Assembly: GCA_951799445.1 (NCBI GenBank)
Contig: OX637288.1
Coordinates: forward strand, 49,903,104-49,967,103
Reading direction: 5' to 3'
Length of the DNA: 64,000 nt
Origin: Pseudisothecium myosuroides
Lineage: Eukaryota; Streptophyta; Bryopsida; Hypnales; Lembophyllaceae
Shown here: positions 1 through 11,391 of the stretch, piece after piece
How the letters are laid out: every line of letters begins with the position of its first letter
Position numbering within the stretch: the stretch's first letter is position 1
Translations under genes and position numbers: made by a program
Notes under the pieces: generated by a model
The model's input: the letters and a program-made list of their open reading frames with translations, nothing else
What the model was told of the DNA's origin: nothing
Databases searched by the model: none

Positions 1-85
1 AAGATTTTACTAGAAATACCTGTGTTTTCAGTAAAACTTTATTAAAAATCTCCTAAAAGGGTCATTATTTATAGGAATATATTTA
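1..85. repeat. Partial copy of the palindromic repeat at 46.5 kb
   Basis: This stretch matches the core of the palindrome at 46,511-46,626. Shared blocks include TTTTACTAGAAA and a block reading CTCCTAAAAGGGTCATTATT. It runs off the window edge, so its full structure cannot be seen. No coding potential is visible. Confidence 0.6.
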
Positions 86-3000
86 AAACGCCTCTTTCTC
101 TTGTAGTGTTGACTCTTTCCTTCATTTGCTTCTTCTATCATATAACACCCTTCCTTAATCAAAAGGGATCCATCCAAATCTTAGCCAAGGTTAGCAAATT
201 CCAGCAAAAGTTGTGAAGGCATGGACCTCTGCCCTTTCAGCCCTTTTAATACATGGTAATACTACTACTAAACAACAATAATTTGAACTGCACATTCCAC
301 TAGGTTGGATTGCATTACTAGTTGTCTAAGCCCCATCCCTCTTTCTCGCATTGTACCCAATTGAAAAATGGCTTGACAACAAATAATTTTTAAACATTAT
401 GCATGCAAACAATAAAGTCACCATTATCTTCTCATTTTTTAGTAATTTACTTTGGTTGAGTCTCGCAGCTGGCTCATATAATACATAGGGTGCATCTGCC
501 CCACGTCATCATTTGCACTAGTATGCTAAAAATAATTGTTTCATTTAATAAAGGCAATTAAGAACAAAAGGGGCAATTCCATTGTGGACCTTAAACCATT
601 GGTTTTGAAGACAAGCTATCACTTATAAACTTCAACTCTTGATTGCAATCCTCTATCCATACAAACGGCGTAGATTTTGACAATATCTTGTTAGCACGCG
701 GCCTTTCCTAGTCATACTTTCTTTAAATACAAAATTCATCCAATTAGACCTCTAACAAAATCACTAAGATACACTTCAAAGATCTTGTTTTGCACCTGGA
801 TCATTGCAAAAAAAAACCCGCCATTTTTGTCTTAAAAACAAGCTATTTTAGTAAGTATTATGACTTTTGGAATAATTTTTTAAAAATAAAACAAAGATAA
901 TTTGTAAAGCATTGTAAATAGTATGGTCTAAGAATTTACGCCTAGAAAAATTTATTTCTAAAAGTTATGCACAAAAAAAGAGTGATGAAAAATGACAAGA
1001 AAATAGATAATTTGATGTTTGATTTTAGAAAATAGTATAAAAATTCACAAATATAAACCAAAAAAAATCATTTTTTCTAACTTGAATATGTTCCTTTGCA
1101 ACTATTTTCACCTTTGGGAAAAAAAATATATTCTTTGCACTTGCACAAAAGTATTGCACTTTGAGCATGTGTGGAAGGTAAACATTTCATTGTTTTTAAG
1201 AAATCTCTTTGTGGTCTTGTATAACTTTAGTAGAAGTTCTTGTTTTTCAATTTTGACATTCAAATTCACATTTTTGGGTAAAAAATAGTACTGAAACACC
1301 CAAAAATGGCAAAGGTAGACATCCAATTGGATTTTTTTTAAATAGTTTAATAACTTGGAAAACTTGGAAAACATTATTCAATTTCTACAACTACTATATG
1401 TACCTTCACTTCAAATTTTGTACAAAATTGACATATGACACATAAGTGATGAGCAAAAAACACTTGTCTAAAGCCAAGGAGACAAAAAAATGGACAAGTC
1501 ACTAGAAGAGATTTGAGGCCATTAGAAGACTGCAAGTTCTGAGCGCGTTCCTAGCCTGGAAACTGTGCCACATGCACAATCTGACGTGGTCAAGAGAGTG
1601 CCTTGTCATATTTTTTGGAAAAAAATATTATTATTATTATTATTATTATTTTTTACTCTTGAAACTTTTTTAAAAAAAAAAATTCTGACAACATTATAGT
1701 TGGTTCAAAATAGGAAAACAGGCCTGAAATGGACCTCTCTTGCCTTCAAATCTCCCCTAAAGGTTTGTTCCAATCATCCACATGTTAGAAAGTCTCTGGC
1801 ATTGCACAAGATGAAGGGCATCCATAGCCATGAAAAAGTTAGCAAGGCATATTGAAGGTCATTTTCAAGATTCCCCTTCCCACAGACCAATCTAGTGGTA
1901 GCCAATGTATGAGTATCACATACAATGTTCCTATTTGGAAGAAAATATGTCGTATTTTTTAGCTTCTAATCAACCCCAATAGGTGTGAAAGTTTGAAATA
2001 AAAAATCAAGCAAACCATGTTGAAAATAGGTAGCAAAATTGTCAATTTCACTATTAGCTCCGGTGCAATGCACAAGAAGAAAGTGAAGGTTTTTCAACTA
2101 CAAGATTGAGCAATTGTTTTTTTAGTTGCATAGGACATTAATTTGCGATTGGTGCAAATTTGAGGATTCACAATCGTTGTGGGCAAGTTGTTCTCAAAAA
2201 TGTAGTTGCAAAGGACAATGGGGTTGTTTCTCATGTAATAGTGTAGTTGGAACTTTGTCGTCATATTGACTTACGTGGTTATCGTTGTGGCATTCACTAC
2301 CATGTAGTTTTTGTAGATTTTGAAATTCTAATCTCAATAATTTGTAGATTTTAGAATTTTAAATTTTAGATTTCAAAAGTTCAAATATTGGTATTTAATA
2401 GATTCCACCTGTTTTAAAAACTTTACAATTTTATAGGTCTTACAATTTCTTAGATTTTAAATACTTTTAGATTTCTATAGACTATAGAAATCTACAATCT
2501 ATAGAAATCTATTGATTGTAGAAATTTTAGAATTCTATCAATAAAATTCATTACATATGAGTACAACATACAAGTCTTATATGTCCAATCTAATGGTATT
2601 CTTGACAATTGATATGGGACAATTGATATAAGACAATTGGAAAAACAAAAATCATTTTACAATTGCAATTGTTTTGTAGTCTAATTTAGCTTTTGTGGAA
2701 CTACAGTTCACTCTTGTCATTTTCTAGTCGAAATTAGTTTTTTTACGACTACAGATTGACACAATGGATTCCACGGAGCTTAGACTTATCCACATCGGCA
2801 ACTGGGATGAATATTGAATGGTAAACAGGTTTCATTAATTCTAAATTGGAACTCTGTTACAACTTCCACAATCCTATACTTCATTCTGCAATTGCTTTGC
2901 AACTAAATAGATGTATAACTAAGATTTGGTGCTAATAACAATGGCTACTATCAAGGGACAATTGTATAGGACACTTAATTGTTGTTTAACCGGTTGTGGC

Positions 3001-3835
3001 AAATACTTTTTTCTACTAGTGATGAACTTTGATCAACTCTTGTGATTCAACTTTGATCAATTCTACAACTTCTATCAGCTCTGGTGATTCAATAGGTCGC
3101 CACTAAAGAACTGATGGAGTATATTGTTTCTATTTTCATTCTCGGAAGGAGCCTCAGGTCTAGAAAGACTCCATTCCATTGGGTAAAAGGTTTAATCCCT
3201 AAGTGCCCTAGGGACCAAAATATGGCCTCTTGATTTTGAAAGACTTCCTTATTTTACCATTATAATCTTTTCAACGGTGCGGTCAAAGGACGTGTTCCTT
3301 TCCTTGGAGCTCCCGGTCTATGTCCACTACCAATTGGTATGGTCAATTTATATGGATTTCTTTTTAGATGATAGTTTGATTGGAAAGAATTCCAAAGGAT
3401 CTGGATTTGAATAAACTTGTGCTGGGTGTTTAGGGGTTAAGGTTTTGCAAGAAGAGACGCTACGTTGATTGTTTGTTTTAAGTGTTTTTTTGACCATTTT
3501 GTTGGTGTTTTGGTATTGCTTTGGTAGCTTAGGGTATCAAAGGAATTCCACAAGTTTAGATTTTTTTTTTCCCAATATTTTAATATAAATTTAGATTTTC
3601 ACTCTTGTGATTCAACTTCAATTAGTTCTAGATGGTGATTTAATTTTGAATTGCTCGTCACTCCATAGTGCCCTATTGATACCATCAAGCGCGCCCTTTG
3701 TTTAATTTTTGTCCACCATTAGAATAGCAAATTTAATTTGAGACAATCAATATTCTAAAATCACAAATTTATTTTGAGACAGAGGAAATACAACAATAGA
3801 GATTAATTATCAAAACATCTTCCATTGGGCTACTC
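86..3835. other. AT-rich intergenic DNA without a recognised gene
   Basis: Long A/T runs and short frames only. It contains an (ATT)n microsatellite at about 1,626-1,650 and small palindromes around 2,460-2,530. A repeat at about 2,747-3,020 is annotated separately. The short open frames near 1,019-1,374 have no domain, splice context or codon pattern that supports them. Confidence 0.6.
2747..3020. repeat. Dispersed repeat, copy 1 of 2
   Basis: Collinear with 22,355-22,640 in the same orientation. Shared landmarks are a GTGGATTCCA-type block, a GTCCACATC block, ATGAATATTG and a closing TTCTACTAGT-like end. The copies differ at many positions, so this is an old dispersed family. No coding potential was seen. 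Confidence 0.7.
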
Positions 3836-4162
3836 ATGAATATAATGAACACATTTCTAAAATCAATTGTACAACTCTCAATTGTCTCCCCTATTCTACC
3901 ATCCAAAATAATTTTACACAATGTAGAATATAATTGGTATTTGTTTGTCTTGCCTAATAAACGGTCAATTCTTATACAAATCCAATCAAACATACTAAAT
4001 TTGGGTTTAAAAAACAAAAATTATTTTAGGTGGATTGTTTCATTTAAAGTTTACAATTTTACATGTTAATTGATTGAAAAACATTGGTGATGAATTTTTT
4101 AAATTCAAGTGCATAGATATGTAGGGAATATGTATACACACCTTTCATGTTAAAAGACACCC

Positions 4163-4422
4163 TATTAAGTAACAAAATATGATCTATGACGAGTTCAATG
4201 TGAAGGATCATATGGCCAAATTTTGAAAAATAGATACCTCTAGATTTTGACTAGATTTTGGCAAAAATAACTGTATGATTGTGTTTAAATGTACAAAATT
4301 AGTTACAATATGTGGCTCAAATTGCAAAATCTAGTTGAAATACAGAGATATCTAATTTACAAAATCTTGGATATATGACCCTTCACATTGAACTCTTCAT
4401 AGATCATATTTTTGTTACTTAA
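4163..4422. repeat. 260-bp inverted repeat with about 50-bp arms
   Basis: The left arm begins ATTAAGTAACAAAATATGAT. The right arm, read on the other strand, begins ATTAAGTAACAAAAATATGA. The arms pair over about 50 bp with few mismatches and enclose a 160-bp spacer. The right arm ends exactly at the TTAA where the next element starts. A related single arm lies at 10,819-10,870. Confidence 0.75.
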
Positions 4423-4890
4423 TCCCTAAAGGATCATTGTCCCTTTGGGGACAAATGGGATTTTGGGCAGGTACCTATGGGCTGAAATTTTGTCCTCATT
4501 TTTTTGAAACTTTTTTTGAATATAGAAAAGTTGATTAGGTTGGTGGGAGTATAATTTTTCTCAATTAGCGCCCGGGAACAAAAGTTATGCTCAAATAAGC
4601 TCAAAACATGGTAGAGGGGGCAGCAAAAAAAAAATTCAAAAATTTTAATTAAATATTTTTTTTGTCATAGGCTATATATTTTTCTATTTGGGAAGCTTTG
4701 ATTCATTCCATTTGGATTTGTTACGAGAAAGTTATGGACAATCTTGTTTTTTGGGCAATTAGAGCATCTTCTTAAAAAAATAACTTGTAGATTCATTTCT
4801 GAATGCAATTTTCAAAAAAATTCACAAATTTTTTTTTTGCATAGTTCAGTTTGTTTTTTAGAATAATCTCACCATCGGGATTAGTGCATT

Positions 4891-5871
4891 TTAACCCCTA
4901 AAGTTCCATGACTATGTTTTCACCGAAAACGCTCAAAAATTGCCATTTTTAGTACAAGTACCAAATTTTTGAAAAAAATTAGGATCTTGTAGTATGCTGA
5001 CTTGAACACACGTAGTAAAAATTTCAGAAATTTCCACCGCGTGGATTGCAAGATATTAGCATTCAAATTTATTGAAATCATTTTTTTGGCCCTGCATAAA
5101 ACAGAGCAATTGCACTTCACAAGCTTACTTTTCTATAAAAAAAAATGTCCTAAATGGTGGTGCTTCTTTGAAATCTTTTTTCTAAGCAAGTTGGCTACAT
5201 GCTTAAAAATTTTCAAATCATTTGGAATTGTACAAACAAATCATAATTAAATTCTTAACAATTTTGGTACAGTTTGTTTGTACAATCATTCTGAACAATC
5301 TTGCATAGTTTTGTTTGTTTATACAATAGAAAGAAGTAGAAAATGATTCAAAATACAAAATTGTTAAGAATTTAATTACGGAATTGAAAAATGTCAATCC
5401 CAATGCTTGTAATGTTGTAATAAACTATCTACATCCTATGATTTTAATTTTTTCAAAAAACATTGAAAATTGAGTGAAATAAACAACTTCAAAGTTTATT
5501 TTAGAGTAGAAAATCCATAACTGCCCGCAAACTAAAATTCTTCATAAATTTTGACTCATTGATTGAAATGGAATGATTTAAAATTTTTCACATATTTATA
5601 AATCTAAAAAATCAATTTCAAATTTTTGTATTTGAAAAAAATGATTTTTTTTAATCTACTCGGACTGCCTGGTTACAAAAAAAGTAACATATTAGGCCAT
5701 AACTTTTGACTTCTATTTCCAAATGTCATGAAATTTAGTGCATATGAAAGATATTCCTTGTTCCCACCTTCTATTAAAAATTCAGCCTTAAATATAGAAA
5801 TCTCCAATCACAAGTACCTGCCCAAAATTTCTATGTTGCTAAAAATAGCAAGCTGGTCCTTTAGGGGTTAA
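4891..5871. mobile_element. TTAA-flanked element nested in the host copy
   Basis: TTAA (4,891-4,894), then CCCCTAAAG at the left and CTTTAGGGG then TTAA (5,868-5,871) at the right. It is 973 bp without the TTAA copies. The uninterrupted target is visible at 7,176-7,179 of the sister copy (opposite strand), with the same flanks (GTGCATT before and TTCCATC after a single TTAA). This is a direct empty-site proof of TTAA target duplication. An internal 22-bp inverted repeat (about 5,247-5,268 against 5,358-5,379) suggests a further small insertion. It has no long ORF and is therefore non-autonomous. Confidence 0.85.
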
Positions 5872-6032
5872 TTCCATCAAAAAGATATTAATATTTTAGA
5901 TTTTCCTTCTATCTCATACCTACTTCTACTTAACAATTTTTTAAAGAATAAAAACTTAAGTTTTTTTGAAAAAAAATTCCCTCTAGACTCTCAACTCAAT
6001 TCTCCACCATAAGGATTTAAAGCTCAAAATTC

Positions 6033-6403
6033 TAGGGGAGGCAACCCATTTCCGATCAAATAAGCATTTCCACATATTTGGAAGGCGTGGTCAATTTATC
6101 AGTGTGCAGAAATAGACAGAGGACGATTTCCATAATTTTCCAAATTTTTGTATTACAAAATGGAATTATCATGAATTTTTGAGTGGTAGACTAAGTTTTT
6201 TCTATTTTGGTGAGATGGTTTTGCCAATTCTGACCAAGCGCTGGAAACAAAATGGACAATGCTTCATTCATGTGATGGTTAATTGTTGACCAATCATTGA
6301 TTTTCAGAATCGGTCATTTATTCCTCTGAAAGTATATAGAAACAGAGCACCCTGTATTGCCACAATGGGGGGGGGGGTGATCAAGAATGGGTTGCCTCCC
6401 CTA
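6033..6403. mobile_element. TA-flanked MITE, family GGGGAGGCAACCC, copy 1
   Basis: The terminal inverted repeats are GGGGAGGCAACCCATT and its complement, flanked by TA on both sides. The sister sequence at about 7,015-7,030 (opposite strand) has one TA and no insert, so TA was duplicated on insertion, as in Tc1/mariner elements. A run of G lies inside at about 6,367-6,377. It has no ORF. Confidence 0.8.
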
Positions 6404-6695
6404 TAGTGTAAAAAATTTAAGTTGAGTAGGTTCACAGTCAAAAAATGTGCTGAAAATCCCTGGGGAGATCACTCCTTGTAATTTAAAGTATACACCTGAA
6501 TTAAGAAGATATTTGATGTGGGGCTATATGTTTACCTTAATTATTGTATTTAAGATGACCATATTTTTTCAATAAAAAGCTATGAGGGACATATTTCTAA
6601 TACCCTATAGTTTTTGTAAATTCATTCATGAAGTATTTTAAGTGGGGCTATCTTACATATAAAATTTAAGTGTCCAATAGACCAAGTGGTTGTTT

Positions 6696-8566
6696 TTAAC
6701 CCCTAAAGACCAATTCTCCATTGCATGAACAATTAACCCCTAAAGGACCGAGGCCTTTTTTCTGCCAAGAAACACTGAAAACTACCATTTTTGTAGCAAA
6801 GAGTTTAAAAAAATTTAAATTGTTTTTTTTTCAAATCTAACCATAGGATCTTACACCTAACTAGTATAAAAAAAGTGTGGAAAAAATTTCAGAATTTTTG
6901 ACCATACAAATTGCAAGATATCTGTGTTTAAAGTGGAAAAAACAAGTTTTTCAGCACATTGCGGGACTGGATTTTTTGACTTTGAACATTTTTAACTTAA
7001 AATTTTTGCACTACAGAGTTTTGAGCTTTTAATGCTTGTAGTGGAGAATTGAGTTGAGAGTCTAGGAAAAAAAAAATTCAAAAAAAACTTAATTATCATT
7101 CTTAAGAAAATTGTTAAGTAGATGTAGGTACGAGATAGAAGGAAAATCTAAAATATTCATATATTTTAGATGGAATTAAAATGCACTAATCCCAATGGTG
7201 GGATTGTTCTAACAAGTAAATCAGACCATGAAAAAAAAAAATTTGAAAAATTTGAAAAATTGCATTCAGAAATGAATCCTAAAGTTATTTTTTTCTAGAA
7301 GATGCTTGAACTGCCCGAAAAACAAGAATGTTCATAACTTTCTCATAACATATCCAAATGAAATGAATCAAAGCTTTCCAGATAGACAAAAATGTAATCT
7401 ATGAGAAAAAAAATATTTAAAAAAAAAATTCAAAATTTTGCAAATTTTTTTTGCTGCCCCCCGTCGCCATGCATTCCAAGAAATGGCATAACTTCTCACT
7501 CAAAGGTCCAATTTCAATTTTTTTTTCTTCTGCCACATACCTCTCTCAATTTTTCATGTTCACAAAAAGTTTCAGAAAATCAAGAGAAAATTTCAGCCCG
7601 TAGGTACCTACCCGAAAACGCATTTGTCCCCTGTAGGGACAATGGTCCTTTAGGGGTTAAAAATCTAGGTATGATCCTATGAAGTCAATTTTGGTCGGTT
7701 GTTCACAAAATTTTGCTACAAGGTATAAATATGTGCCCCTTTAGTGTGAATATATTTTTTCCTAATTGAGTTTCCGAAACAAAAGTAATGTTGCCTTGAA
7801 TTTTTTTGGCACCCCAAGCAATTTGGACATCTTTTGGTCACCTTTTGCAAAAATGCTCATCAACTTTTGAAATTTGGCGTGTATGTAACTAATAAAATAT
7901 GGAATGCAATTATAAAAAAAAAAATTAGTTTTTAAAACTTTATTAGCTATGCTAGGGTGGCATCAAGAATGAACATTTTCTTCTACTTCAAGCCCTATTA
8001 TCTTGCAAATTGTGAAGTCAAAGTTTTTGAAATTTTTTCCACATACCATATTCCAAATGTTTGTCTCTAGTTTCTTAATATTTGGATTTCAAATAAAAAT
8101 TTTCCTCATTGCCCAAGAAATCGTCAAAAAATGACTAGTATATTGCAAATGCACTTAGTTTTCTTACATTGCAGGTTGATTTAGAATAAGCTAGACTCCA
8201 TATTTGCTTCTAAAATTTTTAATGGGTAAATCTAAGTATCTAAAATTATATATATATATATATATGAATTGCAAAAAAACTCATTTTTTTGTAGAGCAAA
8301 AATTTTACTCTAGGAGGGGTCAAAATCTACTGGCCATATTTTGTAGGATTTTAAAAAAAAAATCTCATTTCAAACGTTATAATTTTTCAATCCACATAGT
8401 CAAATGGGCTAAAATTTTTTCCATACACTGCTTTACTTATTTGATACACTTTTGTATGGTTGAAATTCAAAAAAAATAATTAATTTTTAATTTTAGACAG
8501 TGCAACAAAAATGGGCAATTTTGAACTTTTTCTCTTCCAAAACACCCTCTAGCCTTTAAGGGTTAA
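6696..8566. mobile_element. TTAA-flanked element, third copy, itself interrupted
   Basis: TTAA plus CCCCTAAAGACC at 6,696 and CCTTTAAGGG plus TTAA at 8,563-8,566. Removing the nested copy (6,733-7,660) leaves about 0.94 kb, the family size. The right half contains the same internal blocks as other copies, read in reverse. It has a short (TA)n at about 8,249-8,264. Confidence 0.75.
6733..7660. mobile_element. TTAA-flanked element, most intact copy
   Basis: TTAA plus CCCCTAAAGGACC at the left and the exact complement GGTCCTTTAGGGG plus TTAA at the right, so the 13-bp terminal repeats are perfect. It is 920 bp between the TTAA copies. It is uninterrupted and serves as the reference for the empty sites of the host copy. 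Its ORF at 7,401-7,682 crosses the element end and is not supported as a gene. Confidence 0.85.
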
Positions 8567-9375
8567 TAACAAGTTTACTATTTGGAATGCTTCAAAATCC
8601 TTATTGAAACTATCTCATTAAGTGTGAGTGTTTAACTTAACATTTATGGCTTCAAAGAATGAAGTTAAACAAACTATAAATTCTATTCTCATGTTGTACT
8701 ATTTTTAGTTTATTGAACCCACTAAAATAATTAGGTAAATCTCCCTATTTGTACAATGTGACAATTTTTGTCACTTGTGATTAATGCCTTACATTTACAC
8801 TTAATTTTTTTGATACATACACTACTAGTATTGTGGCAGATTTTTACTCAACCACCTTTCATTGTAGATTTTGTTGATTATGTCTATTTTATCATACACA
8901 TGAAATTATTTGTCCACATCTATACTCATCATACTAAGAAAAATTTGCACAGCATCTATCTGCCAAGGCTAACTTATTAATAAAAATTCCTACTTCAAGA
9001 TGTTTTAATATACCCTAATTTACATATAATAGAGTGTGTAGCATTTTATAGACCCTATAGTAGTCCTACATATTATATAAATTTTTTCTACATTGAATTA
9101 AATGGACCCTATCTTTTAGCTCACGTAGTTTTCTAAAAACCCGATAGTGATCTCCCCGGGTGAAAAAGTTGTTTTCTTCACTTTAAACACAAATATCTTG
9201 CAATCTATGCGATCAAAATTCTGAAATTTTTTCCACACATTCTCATACCAGTTAGGATATGATCCTATGGTTAGATGTGCAAAAAAAAACAATTTTCAAA
9301 TATTTTTTTACTCTTTGCTATAAAAATGGCAATTTTGAGTGTCTTTTGAAAGAAAAAAGGCCTTGGTCCTTTAGG

Positions 9376-9880
9376 GTTTCCAAAATTGTGAAGATCTATT
9401 ATAAAATGCAACTTAAAACAATATTTTAATGATGACTCTCCAACAACAACTGTAAAATATGATTTATAGATCACATCCATATGGTTAGATCAACAACTAC
9501 ACAAACCAATATTTTACAATAAAATTTGAAACTAGGAATTGAAAATTCTTCTAAAATCAATTGTAGATTAAATAATTATGATTTTTACAAGAATTTTTTT
9601 CAAAATGCTAAGTTCTTATTGTAGTGATTTTATTTTATTTTTTGCTTCAAGTCGTTTTTGAAGGGTCATTTTTTGAATTGAAAAAGTTACTTATTGAGGT
9701 TAAACCTATCGATACCCTTTGAATTATAGAATATTTGCAAAGAAAAATCTTCATAATCTGAACCATACAAATGTTAAAGGACTAATATAAGAATCTTAAA
9801 AAAAATTGATGGATGAACAAATGCATTTTGGTAAGTTTGGGATGTGTTTTTGTTCGTTCATTGTTCAAAATCTGCACTCA
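9376..9880. mobile_element. Probable insertion near the right end of the host TTAA element
   Basis: The host reads TTGGTCCTTTA at about 9,364-9,374, then unrelated DNA, then ATGGTCCTTAAGGGG plus TTAA at 9,879-9,898. The repeated GGTCCTTWA looks like a target duplication of about 9 bp around a 0.5-kb insert. No convincing terminal repeats are visible, so a rearranged end is possible. Confidence 0.4.
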
Positions 9881-9950
9881 TGGTCCTTAAGGGGTTAATG
9901 GGGTGTCTTTTAACATTTAACATGAAAGATGTATATGGATGTTTTCTACA

Positions 9951-10271
9951 TAGGGGAGATAACCCATTCCTGACGACTTAAGGAATTACATGTAGGTGGA
10001 GGGCCGTTTCTTTGGAGGGAAAATTATGTTGGGTGTAAAAATAGGATTTGGACTATTTCCAAAGTTTTCTGATTTTTTTGTCTCAAAACGAAATTACTAT
10101 AAATTAATTAGTTGGAGATTGTGTCCATCCCATATTGGTGATATAGGTCTTGTTATTCTTGACCAAAAATTGGTTGCAAAATCAACCAAGGGCTGGTATC
10201 AATATTAAGCGAAAGAGCGAAGTCTACTCTGCAAGAATGGGGTGCTGATTTGGAATGGGTTATCTCCCCTA
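9951..10271. mobile_element. TA-flanked MITE, family GGGGAGATAACCC, copy 2
   Basis: Its ends (GGGGAGATAACCCATTCC and the inverted form) are close to those of the MITE at 6,033-6,403, and it is also flanked by TA. The internal sequence has diverged. The short ORF inside has no recognisable product. It splits the arm of the outer foldback. Confidence 0.75.
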
Positions 10272-10529
10272 TTTGTGCAATCAAATTAAGAAAAATTCAT
10301 CACCAATGTTTTTCAATCAATTACCATGTAAAATTATGAATTTTAAATGAAACAATTCAATGGAATTTAAATGGAATTTTGCTTTTTTTAAATCAAAATT
10401 TGGTATGTTTTTGGAATTGCATACAAATTGAATGTTCATTAGGCAACACAAAAAAATACGTATTACCAATTATATTCTACATTATGTAAAATTCTTTTGA
10501 ATGGTAGAATAGAGGAGACAATTGACAGT

Positions 10530-10970
10530 TGCCAAAGATATTGTACAATATCAAGCAACCATATTACAAACACCCTATTGCAAAGAATTTTGCACAATCT
10601 AGAATACTATTGACATTTTTTGTCTTGCATAATTAACATTCAATTCTTCCACAATCCCAATCAAGCAAAATTCCATTTTTTATAAATTGTTTTATATAAT
10701 ATTCATGATTTTACTTGATAATTGATTGAAAAACATTGGTGATACATTTTAAAAATTCAATTGCATAAAATTGTAAGAAGCATCCATATACACATCTTTC
10801 ATGTTAAAAACACCCCCATTAAGTAACAAAAAAATGATCTATGAAGAGTTCAACATTTTAAAATAGATATCTCTACATTTTAACTAAATTTTGGCAAAGC
10901 AATTGTACCATCATGCTCAAGGTTACAAAATTAGTATTAGTGTGAGGGTCAAATAGCAAAATCAAAAAAC
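10530..10970. repeat. Second copy of the foldback arm
   Basis: Matches 3,960-4,300 in the same orientation, including GATTGAAAAACATTGGTGAT and the CATTAAGTAAC block at 10,817. It supplies the empty TTAA site (10,819-10,822) for the host element. No gene was seen up to about 11,390. Confidence 0.65.
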
Positions 10971-11391
10971 AATTGTATTGTATATTGTGCAAGATTATTG
11001 GAATGGCACAATAGATGTCTATAGCACGGTTGCCGGGTACTGTACAAAGTTGGACACAAATTTAACAGCCTATCCTGATCTACAAATTGAAATAATGAGT
11101 AACATGTCGGCAAGTTCATCCATTTGCATCGGACTTGCCTTCCCATTCTTCAATAATATGGGTACCCAAAAATTGCTGCCCAGCAGTTTTGAAGTCAAGT
11201 GAAGGACTATTAAATCCAGATCTTGCTCTCTGGGGATGGTCCTGGGAGATTGAGGTGAAAGTTTCACAATAGAAGTCTAAGAAAATCAGTAGGAATACAA
11301 AATTAGATTCTAATTTGCAGGGTATCTGCGTGTTACCACTGATCCCTCCGATTTCGGGCTTTGGTGCTCCAAGTTTGACGTAAGTGTGACT

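Larger units (their letters stand above)
6457..9160. mobile_element. 2.7-kb element with CCCTGGGGAGATCACT ends
   Basis: The left end has CCCTGGGGAGATCACT and the right end AGTGATCTCCCCGGG, which are inverted to each other. TGAAAA stands outside both ends (6,451-6,456 and 9,161-9,166). The sister copy near 6,955 (opposite strand) runs through this point without the insert. It splits the host TTAA element and itself hosts the TTAA element at 6,696-8,566. It has no transposase frame. The superfamily is unclear. Confidence 0.65.
4419..9898. mobile_element. TTAA-flanked element (piggyBac-like MITE), host copy split by insertions
   Basis: The left end is TTAA followed by TCCCTAAAGGATC (4,419). The right end is GGTCCTTAAGGGG followed by TTAA (9,895-9,898). 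The outside flanks join into the uninterrupted sequence seen, on the other strand, at 10,819-10,822, so the insertion duplicated TTAA. Element pieces are 4,423-4,890, 5,872-6,032, 6,404-6,456, 9,161-9,375 and about 9,880-9,894. Together they give about 0.9 kb, the size of the intact sister copy at 6,733-7,660. The breaks hold the element at 4,891-5,871, a TA-MITE, a 2.7-kb element and a probable insertion at 9,376-9,880. TTAA duplication and CCC-starting ends are hallmarks of the piggyBac superfamily. Confidence 0.75.
3836..10530. repeat. Outer inverted-repeat (foldback) element, interrupted by nested insertions
   Basis: Blocks at 3,836-4,290 recur inverted at 4,300-4,418, 9,895-9,950 and 10,271-10,530. 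The best arm pair is 4,163-4,213 against 4,372-4,422. At 10,530-10,970 the first-arm sequence appears again, so a second copy abuts this one. The second arm is split by the TTAA element at 4,419-9,898 and by the TA-flanked MITE at 9,951-10,271. The outer ends are blurred. I infer the whole from matching of segments by eye. Confidence 0.55.
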
